From DAOMNO01 sp035443885 (GTDB lineage Bacteria > Planctomycetota > Phycisphaerae > Phycisphaerales > SM1A02), in assembly GCA_035443885.1 (NCBI GenBank), contig DAOMNO010000007.1:1-64000 (forward strand): DNA of 64,000 nucleotides, written 5' to 3'. Of this stretch, positions 45,655-54,947 are shown piece by piece. Within the stretch, counting starts at the first letter, position 1. Each line of letters opens with the position of its first letter. The notes below the pieces were generated by a model. It worked only from the letters and a program-made list of their open reading frames with translations. It had not been told where the DNA came from and made no database searches. The translations under genes were made by a program, and so were the position numbers.

Positions 45655-47073
45655 TCACATCTTCTGCATCATCAGTTGACCTGCCCCTGCAAGCGCGAGT
45701 CGCAGCACTTCCGTTTTATCGAGGCTCTCGCGATACTCCGCAGCGGGGTTGGAGTCTGCCACCACGCCGCCACCCGCACCGTAATCAAGCACGCCTTCCA
45801 GCGCATCCCACTGTACGCAGCCGTCGATGGTGCGTCGGCTGCCTGTCATTGCGATGGTTCGAATCGCCACGTTGAGCGAAACGCTGCCCGCATCACTGAT
45901 GAATCCAATCGCACCACAGTATGGCCCCCGCTGCACTGGCTCGATTTCATCAATGATCTGCATCGCGCGAATCTTGGGCGCACCGGTAACCGACCCCGGC
46001 GGAAACGTCGCTCGCAGCAGATCAGCAACACACACATCCCGCCTCAACGTGCCTGACACCTCGCTCACACCGTGATGCACCGTGGGATGCGATTCAATCT
46101 CGCGTGGCTTGGCGACGCGAATCGAGCCATATTCACACACGCGGCCGAGATCGTTCCGCATCAGGTCGGTAATCATGTGAAGCTCCGCAGCGTCCTTCGC
46201 GGAGGTAACCAGTGCCGCCGGGTCCGCTTCGCCTCGCAGTGTTCCCTTGATCGGCCTTGTTACCACACGGCGCGACGCCCCTTCAACTTCAAGAAACAGC
46301 TCCGGACTCATCGACACCACGCATCGGCCTTCGGGCAGTTCGAGATACGCGCCATACCGCGCCCGGCTGACGGCGAACGCTGCCTGTGCCAATGCGCGGG
46401 TCGATCCTGCAAAGTTCGCGCTGAACCGCTGCGTGATGTTGGCTTGAAAGATGTCGCCTTGTGCGATGAGTTCAACCGTGCGAGCGACGGCTGCCATGTA
46501 CGCATCAGGTGTTGTCGCGCTTGAGAGTGCGCCAGCACTCCACGCGGGTTCACGAGCATTCATCTCGATCATCAATGCAAGCTGCGCCGCTTTCGACCGG
46601 TCCCCCGCGAGGCTCCACCGCCTGTGAACGTGATCGAACACCAGTGCCGCATCACATCGTCCCATCGCCAGAAGGGGCCAGTGTCGATCGTCGATGGCAT
46701 GGCCTTGCTGCGCAGTCGGCTCCATCACCCGGCCGAGTTCATAGGCAATCAATCCGATCCACCCGGCTTGAAACGGAGATTCACCGGGTGAGCGAGACGA
46801 CACGGTCGTTTGAGAATGTCGTTCAAGAATGGCGAACAGTTCGTTCACCTCGTCGGGCGTTCTCGCGGTCAGCCAGGAATCTGGCGAAGCGAGGATTGAC
46901 CACCGTGCCCAGCGTTCCAAAGCAGCGTTCTGCGATGCCCCAACCGTGGAAATCGCCGCTCCGCCCGTACCGGAGTGGAGCATCAGGAGCGGCCGATCGA
47001 CCGGCCAGCCCAAGGCTGCTGCAACCGGATCAAGAGGGAGATGCAGGTTTGGATGCAGTTCGCACGCCGTCAT
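45655..47073 (-). CDS. pabB: Aminodeoxychorismate synthase component I
   Basis: This 472-residue chorismate-binding enzyme makes 4-amino-4-deoxychorismate for folate. Marks are GWIGLIAYELGR, ELIAQGDIFQANITQRF, PELFLEVEGASRRVVTRPIK with the PIKGT signature that separates PabB from anthranilate synthase, and RNDLGRVCEYGSIRV and PPGSVTGAPKIRAMQIID in the C-terminal half. The start at 47073 is by homology; the open frame runs further upstream and no strong ribosome site is seen. It converges on the PilZ gene, 15 bases apart. The glutaminase partner PabA is not here. Confidence 0.88.
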   Translation of the reverse strand: MTACELHPNLHLPLDPVAAALGWPVDRPLLMLHSGTGGAAISTVGASQNAALERWARWSILASPDSWLTARTPDEVNELFAILERHSQTTVSSRSPGESPFQAGWIGLIAYELGRVMEPTAQQGHAIDDRHWPLLAMGRCDAALVFDHVHRRWSLAGDRSKAAQLALMIEMNAREPAWSAGALSSATTPDAYMAAVARTVELIAQGDIFQANITQRFSANFAGSTRALAQAAFAVSRARYGAYLELPEGRCVVSMSPELFLEVEGASRRVVTRPIKGTLRGEADPAALVTSAKDAAELHMITDLMRNDLGRVCEYGSIRVAKPREIESHPTVHHGVSEVSGTLRRDVCVADLLRATFPPGSVTGAPKIRAMQIIDEIEPVQRGPYCGAIGFISDAGSVSLNVAIRTIAMTGSRRTIDGCVQWDALEGVLDYGAGGGVVADSNPAAEYRESLDKTEVLRLALAGAGQLMMQKM

Positions 47074-47204
47074 GCAGCGCGATGATAGACCGAATGAAAG
47101 AAATAAGGGAAAGCGCACCGACCATGCCCGCGCGAAGCCGTTCGCGGGGTTAAACTGCTCCATTCCGCCCATTGACCGCACGTTTGACAAGGATTTTCCG
47201 CATC

Positions 47205-50036
47205 ATGCCCACGCTCAGCCCCGTGAAGAAGAAAAAAAAGCGTTCCGCCAACAGCAAGACGAAATCTCAATCATCAAGCCGCGCTGGTAAATCATCCAGC
47301 GTGAAGATGGTGTATGGCTTCGGCACCGGACCGAAAGGCGGCGCAGAGGGCGACGGCTCCATGCGCGAACTGCTCGGCGGCAAAGGCGCGGGCCTCGCGG
47401 AGATGGTCCGCATCGGTCTGCCCGTACCGCCCGGTTTCACCATCACCACCGACGCCTGCGCGGAGTATTACACGCAGGGCCGCAAATGGCCGCGTGGGTT
47501 GGAAAAGGAAGTGCGCGAGCAACTCGCACGACTTGAAAAGACCGCGAAGAAGAAACTCGGCGATCCGAAGAACCCACTGCTCGTGTCCGTTCGTTCCGGC
47601 GCAGCTCGCTCCATGCCGGGCATGATGGAGACGATCCTCAACCTCGGCTTGAACGATGTCAGCGTGGAAGGCCTGGCGAAGGCGACCAACAACCCGCGCT
47701 TCGCGTGGGATTCCTACCGCCGGTTCATTCAGATGTATTCCACAGTCGTCGTCGGTCTGAGCAAGGACATCCTCGAAGAGAAACTGCACAACCTCAAGCA
47801 CGGTCTCGGCATTCTGAACGACACCGACATCCCCGCGGAGATGCTTCGTCAGCTCTGCACCGAGTTCAAGGATTTCTTCGAAAGCGAAACCGGACGCGAG
47901 TTCCCGCAGAATCCGTGGGATCAGCTCGCCGGTGCGATCAGCGCTGTCTTCGACTCGTGGAACGCGGAGAAAGCGCTGACCTACCGCCGCGTCGAGAAGA
48001 TCGAAGGCCTCAATGGCACGGGCGTCAACGTGCAGATGATGGTGTTCGGCAACTACGGCGACGACAGCGGCACGGGTGTCTGCTTCACACGCGATCCTTC
48101 CACGGGTGAAAATGTCTTCTACGGCGATCTGCTCATCAACGCGCAGGGCGAAGACGTGGTCGCGGGCATTCGCACACCGATTCACCTCAGCGAGCTGGCG
48201 TCAAAGATGCCCGAAGCGTGGGATCAGCTTAACGCCGTGCGCGTGCTGCTGGAAACGCACTACAAGGAAATGCAGGACCTGGAGTTCACCGTGGAGCGTG
48301 GCACGCTCTACATGCTGCAATGCAGGACAGGTAAGCGTGCGCCAGGTGCCGCATTCCGCATCGCGGTTGAGCAAGCGACCAAGCCCCTGCTCACCAAAGC
48401 ACAGGCCGATCGACTGGTGAAAAAGAAATATCTCTCACGTCGTGATGCGAAAGCCGCGCTCAAGCCCGTCATCACCAAGGACGAAGCGATCATGCGCATG
48501 ACGACGTTCGACATCGAGCGTCTGTTCTATCCAATCATCAATCCGTCCATCAGCCGCGATGAACTCGCCGCCAAGAAGCTCGCGACAGGCGTCAACGCCG
48601 TACCCGGCGCTGCGTCGGGTGAAGTCGTTTTTACCGCACACGAGGCGGAAGCTCTTGCCGCGAAGGGCCGCAAAGTCGTGCTCGTGCGCAAGGAAACGTC
48701 GCCTGAGGATGTGGGCGGCATGCACGCTGCGGTGGGCATTCTCACGCAAACCGGCGGCAAGACCTCGCACGCTGCCGTTGTCGCGCGCGGCTGGGGCAAG
48801 TGCTGCATCGTCGGCTGCGGTGCACTCGCGATTGACTACAAGAACCGATCCATGAGTGTCAACGGCACGACTATTAAGCAGGGCGATTCCATCACGCTCG
48901 ACGGCTCCGAGGGCGTCGTCTATCTCGGCGCGATGGAACTCGTGAAGCCTGAACTGCCGCAGGAGTATCACACGCTGATGCAGTGGGCAGATAAGCGCCG
49001 CACCTTGCGCGTGCGCACAAACGCGGACACGCCGCAGGACGCTGCGAACGCGATCCGCCTCGGCGCAGAGGGCATCGGCCTCACGCGAACGGAGCATATG
49101 TTCTTTGAGACGGAAGAACGCCGCCTCGCCATGCAGCGCATGATCATTGCGGACACGGAGATCGAACGCCGCGCCGCACTGGAGCAATTGCTCCCCTTCC
49201 AGCGGGATGACTTCATCGGCATCTTCCAGGCGATGGACGGCAGGCCCGTCACCATTCGCCTCATCGATCCGCCGCTCCATGAGTTCGTGCCACACGAAGA
49301 GCAGAAGCAGCGCGATCTTGCTGCCAAAGTTGGCGTGAGCTATGAGAAAGTGCGCGAGCGCGTGGAGCAGCTTCACGAAATGAACCCGATGCTCGGCCAT
49401 CGCGGCTGCCGACTCTGCATCACGTATCCTGAAATTCTGGAGATGCAGGTCCGCGCGATCATTGAGGCCGCCGTAACCATCCACAAATCGGGCAAAAAGG
49501 TACTGCCGGAGATCATGATCCCGCTCACCATCGACCGGAAGGAGCTTCGCCTGCTCACCGACGCGACACGTCGCGTGGCAGAGGATGTGCTGAAGGTCGC
49601 CGGCGTGAAGGTGCCGTATCTGGTCGGCACGATGATCGAAACGCCGCGCGCTGCGCTGCTTGCGGATCAGATCGCGGATGTCGCTGAGTTCTTCAGCTTC
49701 GGCACGAACGACCTCACGCAGATGACGATGGGCCTCTCGCGCGACGATGCGGGCCGCTTCCTGCCGGACTATGTGGACCGCACGAAGGCCGCCATCTTCA
49801 AAGACGACCCGTTCCAAAGCCTCGACCAGGAAGGTGTAGGCCTCCTGATGAAATGGGCCATCGAGAAGGGCCGGAAGAGCCGCAAGGGTCTGAAGATCGG
49901 CATCTGCGGCGAGCACGGCGGCGAAGCGGAGTCCGTCAAGTTCTGCCACGCACTCGGCATGGAGTACGTCTCCTGCTCGCCGTATCGCGTGCCAATCGCG
50001 CGACTTTCTGCGGCACAGGCTGCGATTGCGGACTAA
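47205..50036 (+). CDS. ppdK: Pyruvate, phosphate dikinase
   Basis: This 943-residue enzyme interconverts pyruvate, ATP and phosphate with PEP, AMP and pyrophosphate. The ATP-grasp part has GGKGAGLAEMVRIGLPVPPG and SGAARSMPGMMETILNLGLN. The swivelling His is in TGGKTSHAAVVARGWGK. The C-terminal TIM barrel carries RTEHMFFE and the active Cys in GICGEHGGEAES. The ATG at 47205 has AAGGA 12 bases upstream and adds a Lys/Ser-rich extension of about 34 residues before the usual VYGFGTG start. It is divergent from pabB and followed by a strong terminator. Confidence 0.95.
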   Translation: MPTLSPVKKKKKRSANSKTKSQSSSRAGKSSSVKMVYGFGTGPKGGAEGDGSMRELLGGKGAGLAEMVRIGLPVPPGFTITTDACAEYYTQGRKWPRGLEKEVREQLARLEKTAKKKLGDPKNPLLVSVRSGAARSMPGMMETILNLGLNDVSVEGLAKATNNPRFAWDSYRRFIQMYSTVVVGLSKDILEEKLHNLKHGLGILNDTDIPAEMLRQLCTEFKDFFESETGREFPQNPWDQLAGAISAVFDSWNAEKALTYRRVEKIEGLNGTGVNVQMMVFGNYGDDSGTGVCFTRDPSTGENVFYGDLLINAQGEDVVAGIRTPIHLSELASKMPEAWDQLNAVRVLLETHYKEMQDLEFTVERGTLYMLQCRTGKRAPGAAFRIAVEQATKPLLTKAQADRLVKKKYLSRRDAKAALKPVITKDEAIMRMTTFDIERLFYPIINPSISRDELAAKKLATGVNAVPGAASGEVVFTAHEAEALAAKGRKVVLVRKETSPEDVGGMHAAVGILTQTGGKTSHAAVVARGWGKCCIVGCGALAIDYKNRSMSVNGTTIKQGDSITLDGSEGVVYLGAMELVKPELPQEYHTLMQWADKRRTLRVRTNADTPQDAANAIRLGAEGIGLTRTEHMFFETEERRLAMQRMIIADTEIERRAALEQLLPFQRDDFIGIFQAMDGRPVTIRLIDPPLHEFVPHEEQKQRDLAAKVGVSYEKVRERVEQLHEMNPMLGHRGCRLCITYPEILEMQVRAIIEAAVTIHKSGKKVLPEIMIPLTIDRKELRLLTDATRRVAEDVLKVAGVKVPYLVGTMIETPRAALLADQIADVAEFFSFGTNDLTQMTMGLSRDDAGRFLPDYVDRTKAAIFKDDPFQSLDQEGVGLLMKWAIEKGRKSRKGLKIGICGEHGGEAESVKFCHALGMEYVSCSPYRVPIARLSAAQAAIAD

Positions 50037-50075
50037 CTTGCAAAACCGCTTTTATGGCTGAAAAACAACGATTCC

Positions 50076-50107
50076 GCCCGGACAGATGAATGTCCGGGCT
50101 TTTTTTC
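50076..50107 (+). terminator. Intrinsic terminator after ppdK
   Basis: GCCCGGACA (50076-50084) and TGTCCGGGC (50091-50099) pair perfectly around GATGAA and are followed by eight T. It lies 40 bases after the ppdK stop. Confidence 0.92.
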
Positions 50108-50188
50108 GCGCCTTTTCCGCACGGCATGGAATAGGCTGTGATTCTGGCGGGTCATCCTGAGTAGGGCCGCCGCCCCAGGAGGTTTGTC

Positions 50189-50521
50189 ATGCGCATGTTT
50201 CTTTCGCTCGGCTGCGTCGTCCTCGCTTCGATCGTCCTTGGCGGGTGCACCAAGTCCGTTCACTTCAGTTCAGGCTTTCACGGCGCTCGCTTCGGCGCGT
50301 ACGGCCCGGCACATTGCGAGCCAGCCTACGTTCACCACCACACCTACCAGACGCATCACGTCCACCATGTGCATCACGGCTCACACACGCACGTGAAGCA
50401 TTATTCGACGACGTGGTCATCGCCAAGCTGCCCGCCCCAGCCATCGTATGGCCACTGGGGCCATCACAGCCATAAGCGCTCGCACTATCCGAGGTATCGC
50501 AGCCCGAAATGCCGGTATTGA
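50189..50521 (+). CDS. Histidine-rich small lipoprotein
   Basis: This is a 110-residue protein with AGGAGG eight bases upstream. The signal MRMFLSLGCVVLASIVLGGC has a good lipobox (VLGGC). The mature chain is rich in His, with clusters such as YVHHHTYQTHHVHHVHHGSH and HWGHHSHKR, plus Tyr, Ser and a few Cys. Such His density can bind Zn, Cu or Ni at the cell surface. I know no named family. Its neighbours, a RIC-type protein and a metal P-ATPase, are consistent with metal handling. Confidence 0.75.
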   Translation: MRMFLSLGCVVLASIVLGGCTKSVHFSSGFHGARFGAYGPAHCEPAYVHHHTYQTHHVHHVHHGSHTHVKHYSTTWSSPSCPPQPSYGHWGHHSHKRSHYPRYRSPKCRY

Positions 50522-50590
50522 TGCGAGGCAACGTCGGTAGAGAAACATCACCCACACACCATTACGAGCTGACGATTCGCACAGTGCGAC

Positions 50591-51385
50591 TCAGTGATGG
50601 AGCATCGCTTCGACGCGGTGAAACAGCACGTTGTTCTCAAGGTGAATGTGCGCCATAGTCTGCCGTTCAAGACGGTCGAGGCCTGCAAGCATCTGGCGGT
50701 ACAAGTTGCACGCATCTGGCGTCGCTTCATAGCCATTGGTGAGGGTGTGAAGCGTGCTCAGCGCAACTGCGGCGTCATCGTGATCATCATAGAGAACCTT
50801 GATCGCCTGCGTTACGTCGCCCACAGTTCCGCCGGCAGCCAGCGCACGAATGGCGGGGAACGCATGATCCTCTTCTAGGGCCAAATGCTCTTCCATCTCC
50901 GCACGCAAACCGCGGAAGACACGTTGCACCTCAGCGAGTTCAGGATGCTGCGCCTGATGCACCTGAACCACGGTTGCGATGATGTCGTCAAGCCTGGGCA
51001 GCAGAATGCGCAGTTCCGCGTGATAGACATCGACGATATGGTCGATGAGTTCATTCACATTTGCCTCGGCCCAGTTGATTGTCGGACCATCGGCTGCGCG
51101 ACCGCCCACCACGGCGAGCGCGTCAAGCAGACGGCGCGGATTGACCTTCTTCGCTACCGCAGCTTCCCCCAGCGGCATCTCGCCGCCACAGCAGTAGTCG
51201 ATGCCGATGAGATCGAAGATTCTCGCTGCATCAGGCTGTTCGGTGACGATCCTGCCGACGGGCGTCTGCTCGTTCCATGCGGAAAACGCATTGGCGCTAT
51301 GGGAAGAATGCTGAACGCTCGTCGTCGAGCAGGCGCCGAGGCAAAGAGCGAGCAGCGAGAAGGCGATGAGTGGCGCATAGGTCAT
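50591..51385 (-). CDS. RIC/hemerythrin (DUF542) protein with lipoprotein signal
   Basis: This is a 264-residue protein. AGGAA eight bases before the ATG at 51385 opens MTYAPLIAFSLLALCLGAC, a lipoprotein signal with lipobox CLGAC. The mature part has the DUF542/ScdA-N motif FDLIGIDYCCGGEMPLGEAA, then a hemerythrin-like domain with the di-iron His/Glu set spread over VYHAELRI, MEEHLALEEDHAFPAIR, DDHDDAAVAL and MAHIHLENNVLFH. This is the layout of RIC (YtfE/ScdA/DnrN), which repairs iron centres damaged by nitric oxide or peroxide. Such proteins are normally cytoplasmic, so an exported, membrane-tethered form is unusual. No NO-regulator is adjacent. Confidence 0.85.
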   Translation of the reverse strand: MTYAPLIAFSLLALCLGACSTTSVQHSSHSANAFSAWNEQTPVGRIVTEQPDAARIFDLIGIDYCCGGEMPLGEAAVAKKVNPRRLLDALAVVGGRAADGPTINWAEANVNELIDHIVDVYHAELRILLPRLDDIIATVVQVHQAQHPELAEVQRVFRGLRAEMEEHLALEEDHAFPAIRALAAGGTVGDVTQAIKVLYDDHDDAAVALSTLHTLTNGYEATPDACNLYRQMLAGLDRLERQTMAHIHLENNVLFHRVEAMLHH

Positions 51386-51589
51386 GAGCGGTTTCCTGAT
51401 GCATTTCCTTGTGAGAGGGCTGTTCCGGGAAATAAAGGATATGTGCATCCGATTGTAGGCAATATGAACCCGGCCAGTCAACCGCTGCCCCCGCCCACGG
51501 CTGCGGTCGAGCCCGAGGCTCGCCGTCGCCTTGTCACATCGTGAGCCTGATGCTTCGCATGAAGATTGTCGTGATCGATTACTGATGGG

Positions 51590-53989
51590 CTATCTACGGC
51601 CATAGGCGAGCAGGCGGAGGCCGTTAAGGACAACCAGCACCGTGCTGCCTTCGTGGGCTATCACGCCGATCGGCAGGGGCAGGCGGAAGCCCAGCGCAGC
51701 GATGACCATGACGATAATGACCGCCATCGCAAAGATGATGTTCTGCATGATGACTCGCCGTGCGTGTTGACTGATGGCGATCGCAAACGGAATACGATCG
51801 AGTTGATCGCCCATGAGGACGACATCCGCGGTTTCCATGGCGACATCCGTGCCGGCCGCACCCATCGCCATACCGACGGAGGCCGCTGCGAGGGCGGGGG
51901 CATCGTTGACGCCATCACCGACCATTGCGACGGGACCGGTTTCGGCAAGTTCTCGAATGACGCGAACCTTATCGGCTGGCATCAGTTCCGCATGAACTTC
52001 ATCAATGCCCGCTTCGCGCGCAATGGCGCCTGCAACGCGGTCATTGTCTCCCGTCAACATCACAACACGCTCAATGCCAGTTGCACGGAGACGGCGGATC
52101 ACTTCTGTGGCATCGGTGCGAAGAACGTCAGCAATCGCAATCACGCCGAGTGCTTCACCCGTATGGTCATCATCGTCGATCCGCGCAGCAATGACGCTGG
52201 TTTTACCCTCGCTCTGCAAGGCGTGCATCTGCTCTCGAATGGTGTCCATGCCACGAAGGTTGAATGCTTCGTAGTACCGCAGATTGCCGACGGCGATGCG
52301 ACGCTCACCCACTTGCGCGCTTGCGCCCTTGCCGGAGACGGATTGGAAGTCGCGACAAGATTCATATTCGATGCCGCGACGGATCGCGAAATCCACAACG
52401 GCCTGAGCGAGCGGATGCTCTGAACGTGATTCGACCGCCGCAGTCAGTCGCAGGAGTTCTCGCGCATCGTCAGTGAGATCATCTGCAACACCAAGCCGCT
52501 GACCGCTGGCGACGACGACATCGGTAACGCGCGGCTTCCCCTCAGTAAGCGTGCCGGTCTTGTCGAGAGCGAGGACACGAACGGCAGCAGTTCGCTCAAG
52601 ATGCGCACCACCCTTGAACAGCACGCCGCGACGTGCCGCTCCGCCGATCGCGGAGAGAATCGCGGCGGGCGTCGAGATAATCAGCGCACACGGCGACGCA
52701 ACAACCATGACCGTGATCGCGCGATAGAACGAAGAACCAAAGTCGTGATCAAGCAGCCATGGCGGCAGCGCGATCAGCAGGATCGTGAAGCAGATGACGC
52801 TGAGCGCGTACCACTGGCTGAACCGATCGAGAAACCGCTGCGTCTTTGCTTTTTCGCTCTGGGCCTGTTCCACCATCGCAATGAGGCGGGCAATGGTCGA
52901 ATCGCGCGCCAGCCGCGTTACCTTGATCTCTAATCCACCCGTTTGATTGACCGTCGCGGCAAAGACTTCGCGGCCAGCGCCTTTTGATACAGGGATCGAT
53001 TCGCCGGTGAGTGAAGATTCGTCGATCGAGCTTTCGCCTTCAGTAATTACGCCGTCGAGCGGAATCGACTCGCCCGGCCGCACGATGACAATGTCGCCGA
53101 GTTCAAGCTGCTCAATCGGCAGCATCTGCACCTGATCGCCTCGCCGGGTGAGGGCCTGCGAGGGCCGCAGTTTCATCAGTGCGTGGATTGCCCGGCGCGT
53201 GCGGTGCATCGCGTAGGTCTGCAGCACGTTCGAGAGCGAAAAGAGAAAGAGCAGCAGTGCGCCTTCGAACGGGCTGCCGACGTATGCTGCACCGAGTGCA
53301 GCAAGCAGCATGAGCAGATCAACATCAATCGTCCATTGCCGCAGCGACTGCCATGCGGCCTGTACCGCGAACATGCCGCCCGTGAGGTACGCGATGAGAA
53401 AACTCAACGCGGCAAGCCAGCCCGGCGCATCAAGCGTCTCCGTAACCTTGCCGAGGATCATGCAGATGAACGTAATGATGACGAAGATGAAGGCAAGCCG
53501 ATTGCCGGTGAGAAGATATCGCACCCACCCGCCAAGTCCCGGTGTACGCACATCCTCTTCTACCGGCGTGTACGGCTGAACCGGCGCACCTGCCTCGCGC
53601 ACTCGGCTGAGCAGTTCCTCCTCCGGCAGGACGGTCGTATCAAACGTCACACTCATCAGGCCGGCGTTGAAGCTCGCGGTCGCGCGCCGGACACCTTCGA
53701 TGCGCTCGGCCTTCTTCTCCAGGTGCATCGCAGCCGCTTCGCACGCCCTGCCGCGCAACCGCAACGGCGTCCGGTGAAAACGCTGCTCCAGTTCGGGTCG
53801 CAGCCGACGCGCAAGCCTGGTGATTTCCTCATCACTGATTTGGTTCGGATCAAACTCGATGTTGATGAGACGCTTCTGTCGATCGACCGAAACGTCGAAC
53901 ACCCCCTCGCGATCAGCGATGGACTTCATTGCATCAGCATCAGCGTGAAGCCGCGGCATGTCCCTGGAATCATCCGATGCCTGTGCCAT
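51590..53989 (-). CDS. CPx-type heavy-metal translocating P-type ATPase
   Basis: This is a 799-residue P1B-type ATPase. It has transmembrane helices from about 160, the SSLTGESIPVSKG actuator loop, the SPC metal motif in VVASPCALIISTP, the phosphorylation site DKTGTLTEG, HPLAQAVV, and MVGDGVNDAPALAAA with a last helix pair. The SPC motif rather than CPC points to Zn/Cd/Pb-type (ZntA-like) export. The N-terminus has no canonical GMxCxxC metal-binding motif; instead there is a diverged HMA-like fold with RGRACEAAAMHLEKKAERIE and a single Cys. The gene diverges from the haem-binding gene. Confidence 0.92.
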   Translation of the reverse strand: MAQASDDSRDMPRLHADADAMKSIADREGVFDVSVDRQKRLINIEFDPNQISDEEITRLARRLRPELEQRFHRTPLRLRGRACEAAAMHLEKKAERIEGVRRATASFNAGLMSVTFDTTVLPEEELLSRVREAGAPVQPYTPVEEDVRTPGLGGWVRYLLTGNRLAFIFVIITFICMILGKVTETLDAPGWLAALSFLIAYLTGGMFAVQAAWQSLRQWTIDVDLLMLLAALGAAYVGSPFEGALLLFLFSLSNVLQTYAMHRTRRAIHALMKLRPSQALTRRGDQVQMLPIEQLELGDIVIVRPGESIPLDGVITEGESSIDESSLTGESIPVSKGAGREVFAATVNQTGGLEIKVTRLARDSTIARLIAMVEQAQSEKAKTQRFLDRFSQWYALSVICFTILLIALPPWLLDHDFGSSFYRAITVMVVASPCALIISTPAAILSAIGGAARRGVLFKGGAHLERTAAVRVLALDKTGTLTEGKPRVTDVVVASGQRLGVADDLTDDARELLRLTAAVESRSEHPLAQAVVDFAIRRGIEYESCRDFQSVSGKGASAQVGERRIAVGNLRYYEAFNLRGMDTIREQMHALQSEGKTSVIAARIDDDDHTGEALGVIAIADVLRTDATEVIRRLRATGIERVVMLTGDNDRVAGAIAREAGIDEVHAELMPADKVRVIRELAETGPVAMVGDGVNDAPALAAASVGMAMGAAGTDVAMETADVVLMGDQLDRIPFAIAISQHARRVIMQNIIFAMAVIIVMVIAALGFRLPLPIGVIAHEGSTVLVVLNGLRLLAYGRR

Positions 53990-54079
53990 GAGAATCAGCG
54001 TAACACGATCAGGCCAGTCCAGCCGCCCGCAGAGGTGGTCCAGTCAGAAGTGAGACTGTGTCGCAATATCGGTGCAACT

Positions 54080-54158
54080 CCTTGAATCAAGGCAATTTCC
54101 CCGTGGGTCATCACCCCCCCATGCCGAACAATGCTCTGAAGGGTCCGATCGCATTGTT
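54080..54158. promoter_or_regulatory. Two dyads in the P-ATPase / haem-binding divergent region
   Basis: CCTTGA-A-TCAAGG (54080-54092) is a perfect 6-bp dyad with a one-base centre. AACAATGC (54127-54134) and GCATTGTT (54151-54158) form a second perfect 8-bp inverted repeat with a 16-base spacer. They lie between divergent genes, where a metal-responsive operator is expected. Neither matches a known operator consensus with confidence. Confidence 0.35.
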
Positions 54159-54185
54159 GCACACCGCTTGAAGGGGCCACACATC

Positions 54186-54626
54186 ATGCTCAAGAAACTC
54201 ATCATTCGTGTTCTGCTCGTCGCAGCCGTCCTCTTCATCGCCATTCAGTTCGTGCCTGTGGATCGCAGCAATCCGCCCGTAACGGGGACGGTCGATGCCC
54301 CGGTGCCTGTGATGCACGTGCTGCGCACATCGTGCTTTGACTGCCATTCCAATGAGACGCATTGGCCTTGGTACAGCTATGTCGCGCCGGTCTCATGGCT
54401 TGTGGCGCGTGATGTGCGCGAGGGACGTGAGGAATTGAACTTCTCGCACTGGGATCGTTATGACCCGCAGAAGCGAGCGAAGATCGCGGAAGAAAGTTAC
54501 GAGGAAGTCGCGGAAGGCAAGATGCCGATGTGGATCTATACCGCGATTCACCGGGATGCGCGCGTGACGGATGAGGAGCTGGCGCTGCTCCGAGAGTGGG
54601 CGCAGTCGATGGAAGGTGCGCACTGA
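54186..54626 (+). CDS. Membrane-anchored haem-binding (CxxCH) protein
   Basis: This is a 146-residue protein. MLKKLIIRVLLVAAVLFIAI is a signal or membrane anchor. The mature part carries RTSCFDCHSNETHWPWYSYV, with one CxxCH covalent haem site, and VSWLVARDVREGREELNFSH. It ends in a helical segment with EVAEGKMPMWIYTAIHRDAR and ELALLREWAQSM. This is the Haem_bd domain family. It may take electrons outside the cytoplasmic membrane. GAAGGGG about nine bases upstream supports the start at 54186. Confidence 0.85.
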   Translation: MLKKLIIRVLLVAAVLFIAIQFVPVDRSNPPVTGTVDAPVPVMHVLRTSCFDCHSNETHWPWYSYVAPVSWLVARDVREGREELNFSHWDRYDPQKRAKIAEESYEEVAEGKMPMWIYTAIHRDARVTDEELALLREWAQSMEGAH

Positions 54627-54818
54627 AAACCCATCGCTTTGCACGCCGCCAACATCAGGGTGAGCCACTCTTTGATGTGGCGATACGTGACACGCAATCC
54701 GCGTTATCCGCTGTCAGCACGCCCCGAGTCGGAGCTTGCAAGCGACACGCGTCGCACGGACGCCCGGCAGCCACATGACGATCGCGGCTTGTGCCGTTTC
54801 GGCCAGCCCCTGGCAATG

Positions 54819-54847
54819 AAAAGACCCTCGCCAGCGCGAGGGTCCTT
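54819..54847. terminator. Bidirectional hairpin between the haem-binding gene and tRNA-Asp
   Basis: GACCCTCGC (54823-54831) and GCGAGGGTC (54836-54844) pair perfectly around CAGC. On the minus strand TTTTC follows at once, which suits termination of the tRNA-Asp transcript. On the plus strand CTTTGT follows, which is weaker. Confidence 0.8.
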
Positions 54848-54859
54848 TGTGATGGGAAG

Positions 54860-54933
<74 letters not shown>

Positions 54934-54947
54934 TTTTCAGGGTGCCC

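Noticed and set aside
50577..50589. TCGCAC-A-GTGCGA dyad between the His-rich lipoprotein and RIC genes
   Set aside because: Short stem with no U-run in a convergent gap. It might end transcripts but the evidence is slight.
51420..51480. FNR- or NsrR-like site upstream of the RIC gene (GGATATGTGCATCC)
   Set aside because: Only the outer GGAT/ATCC pair is symmetrical. It does not match either consensus well enough to report as an operator.
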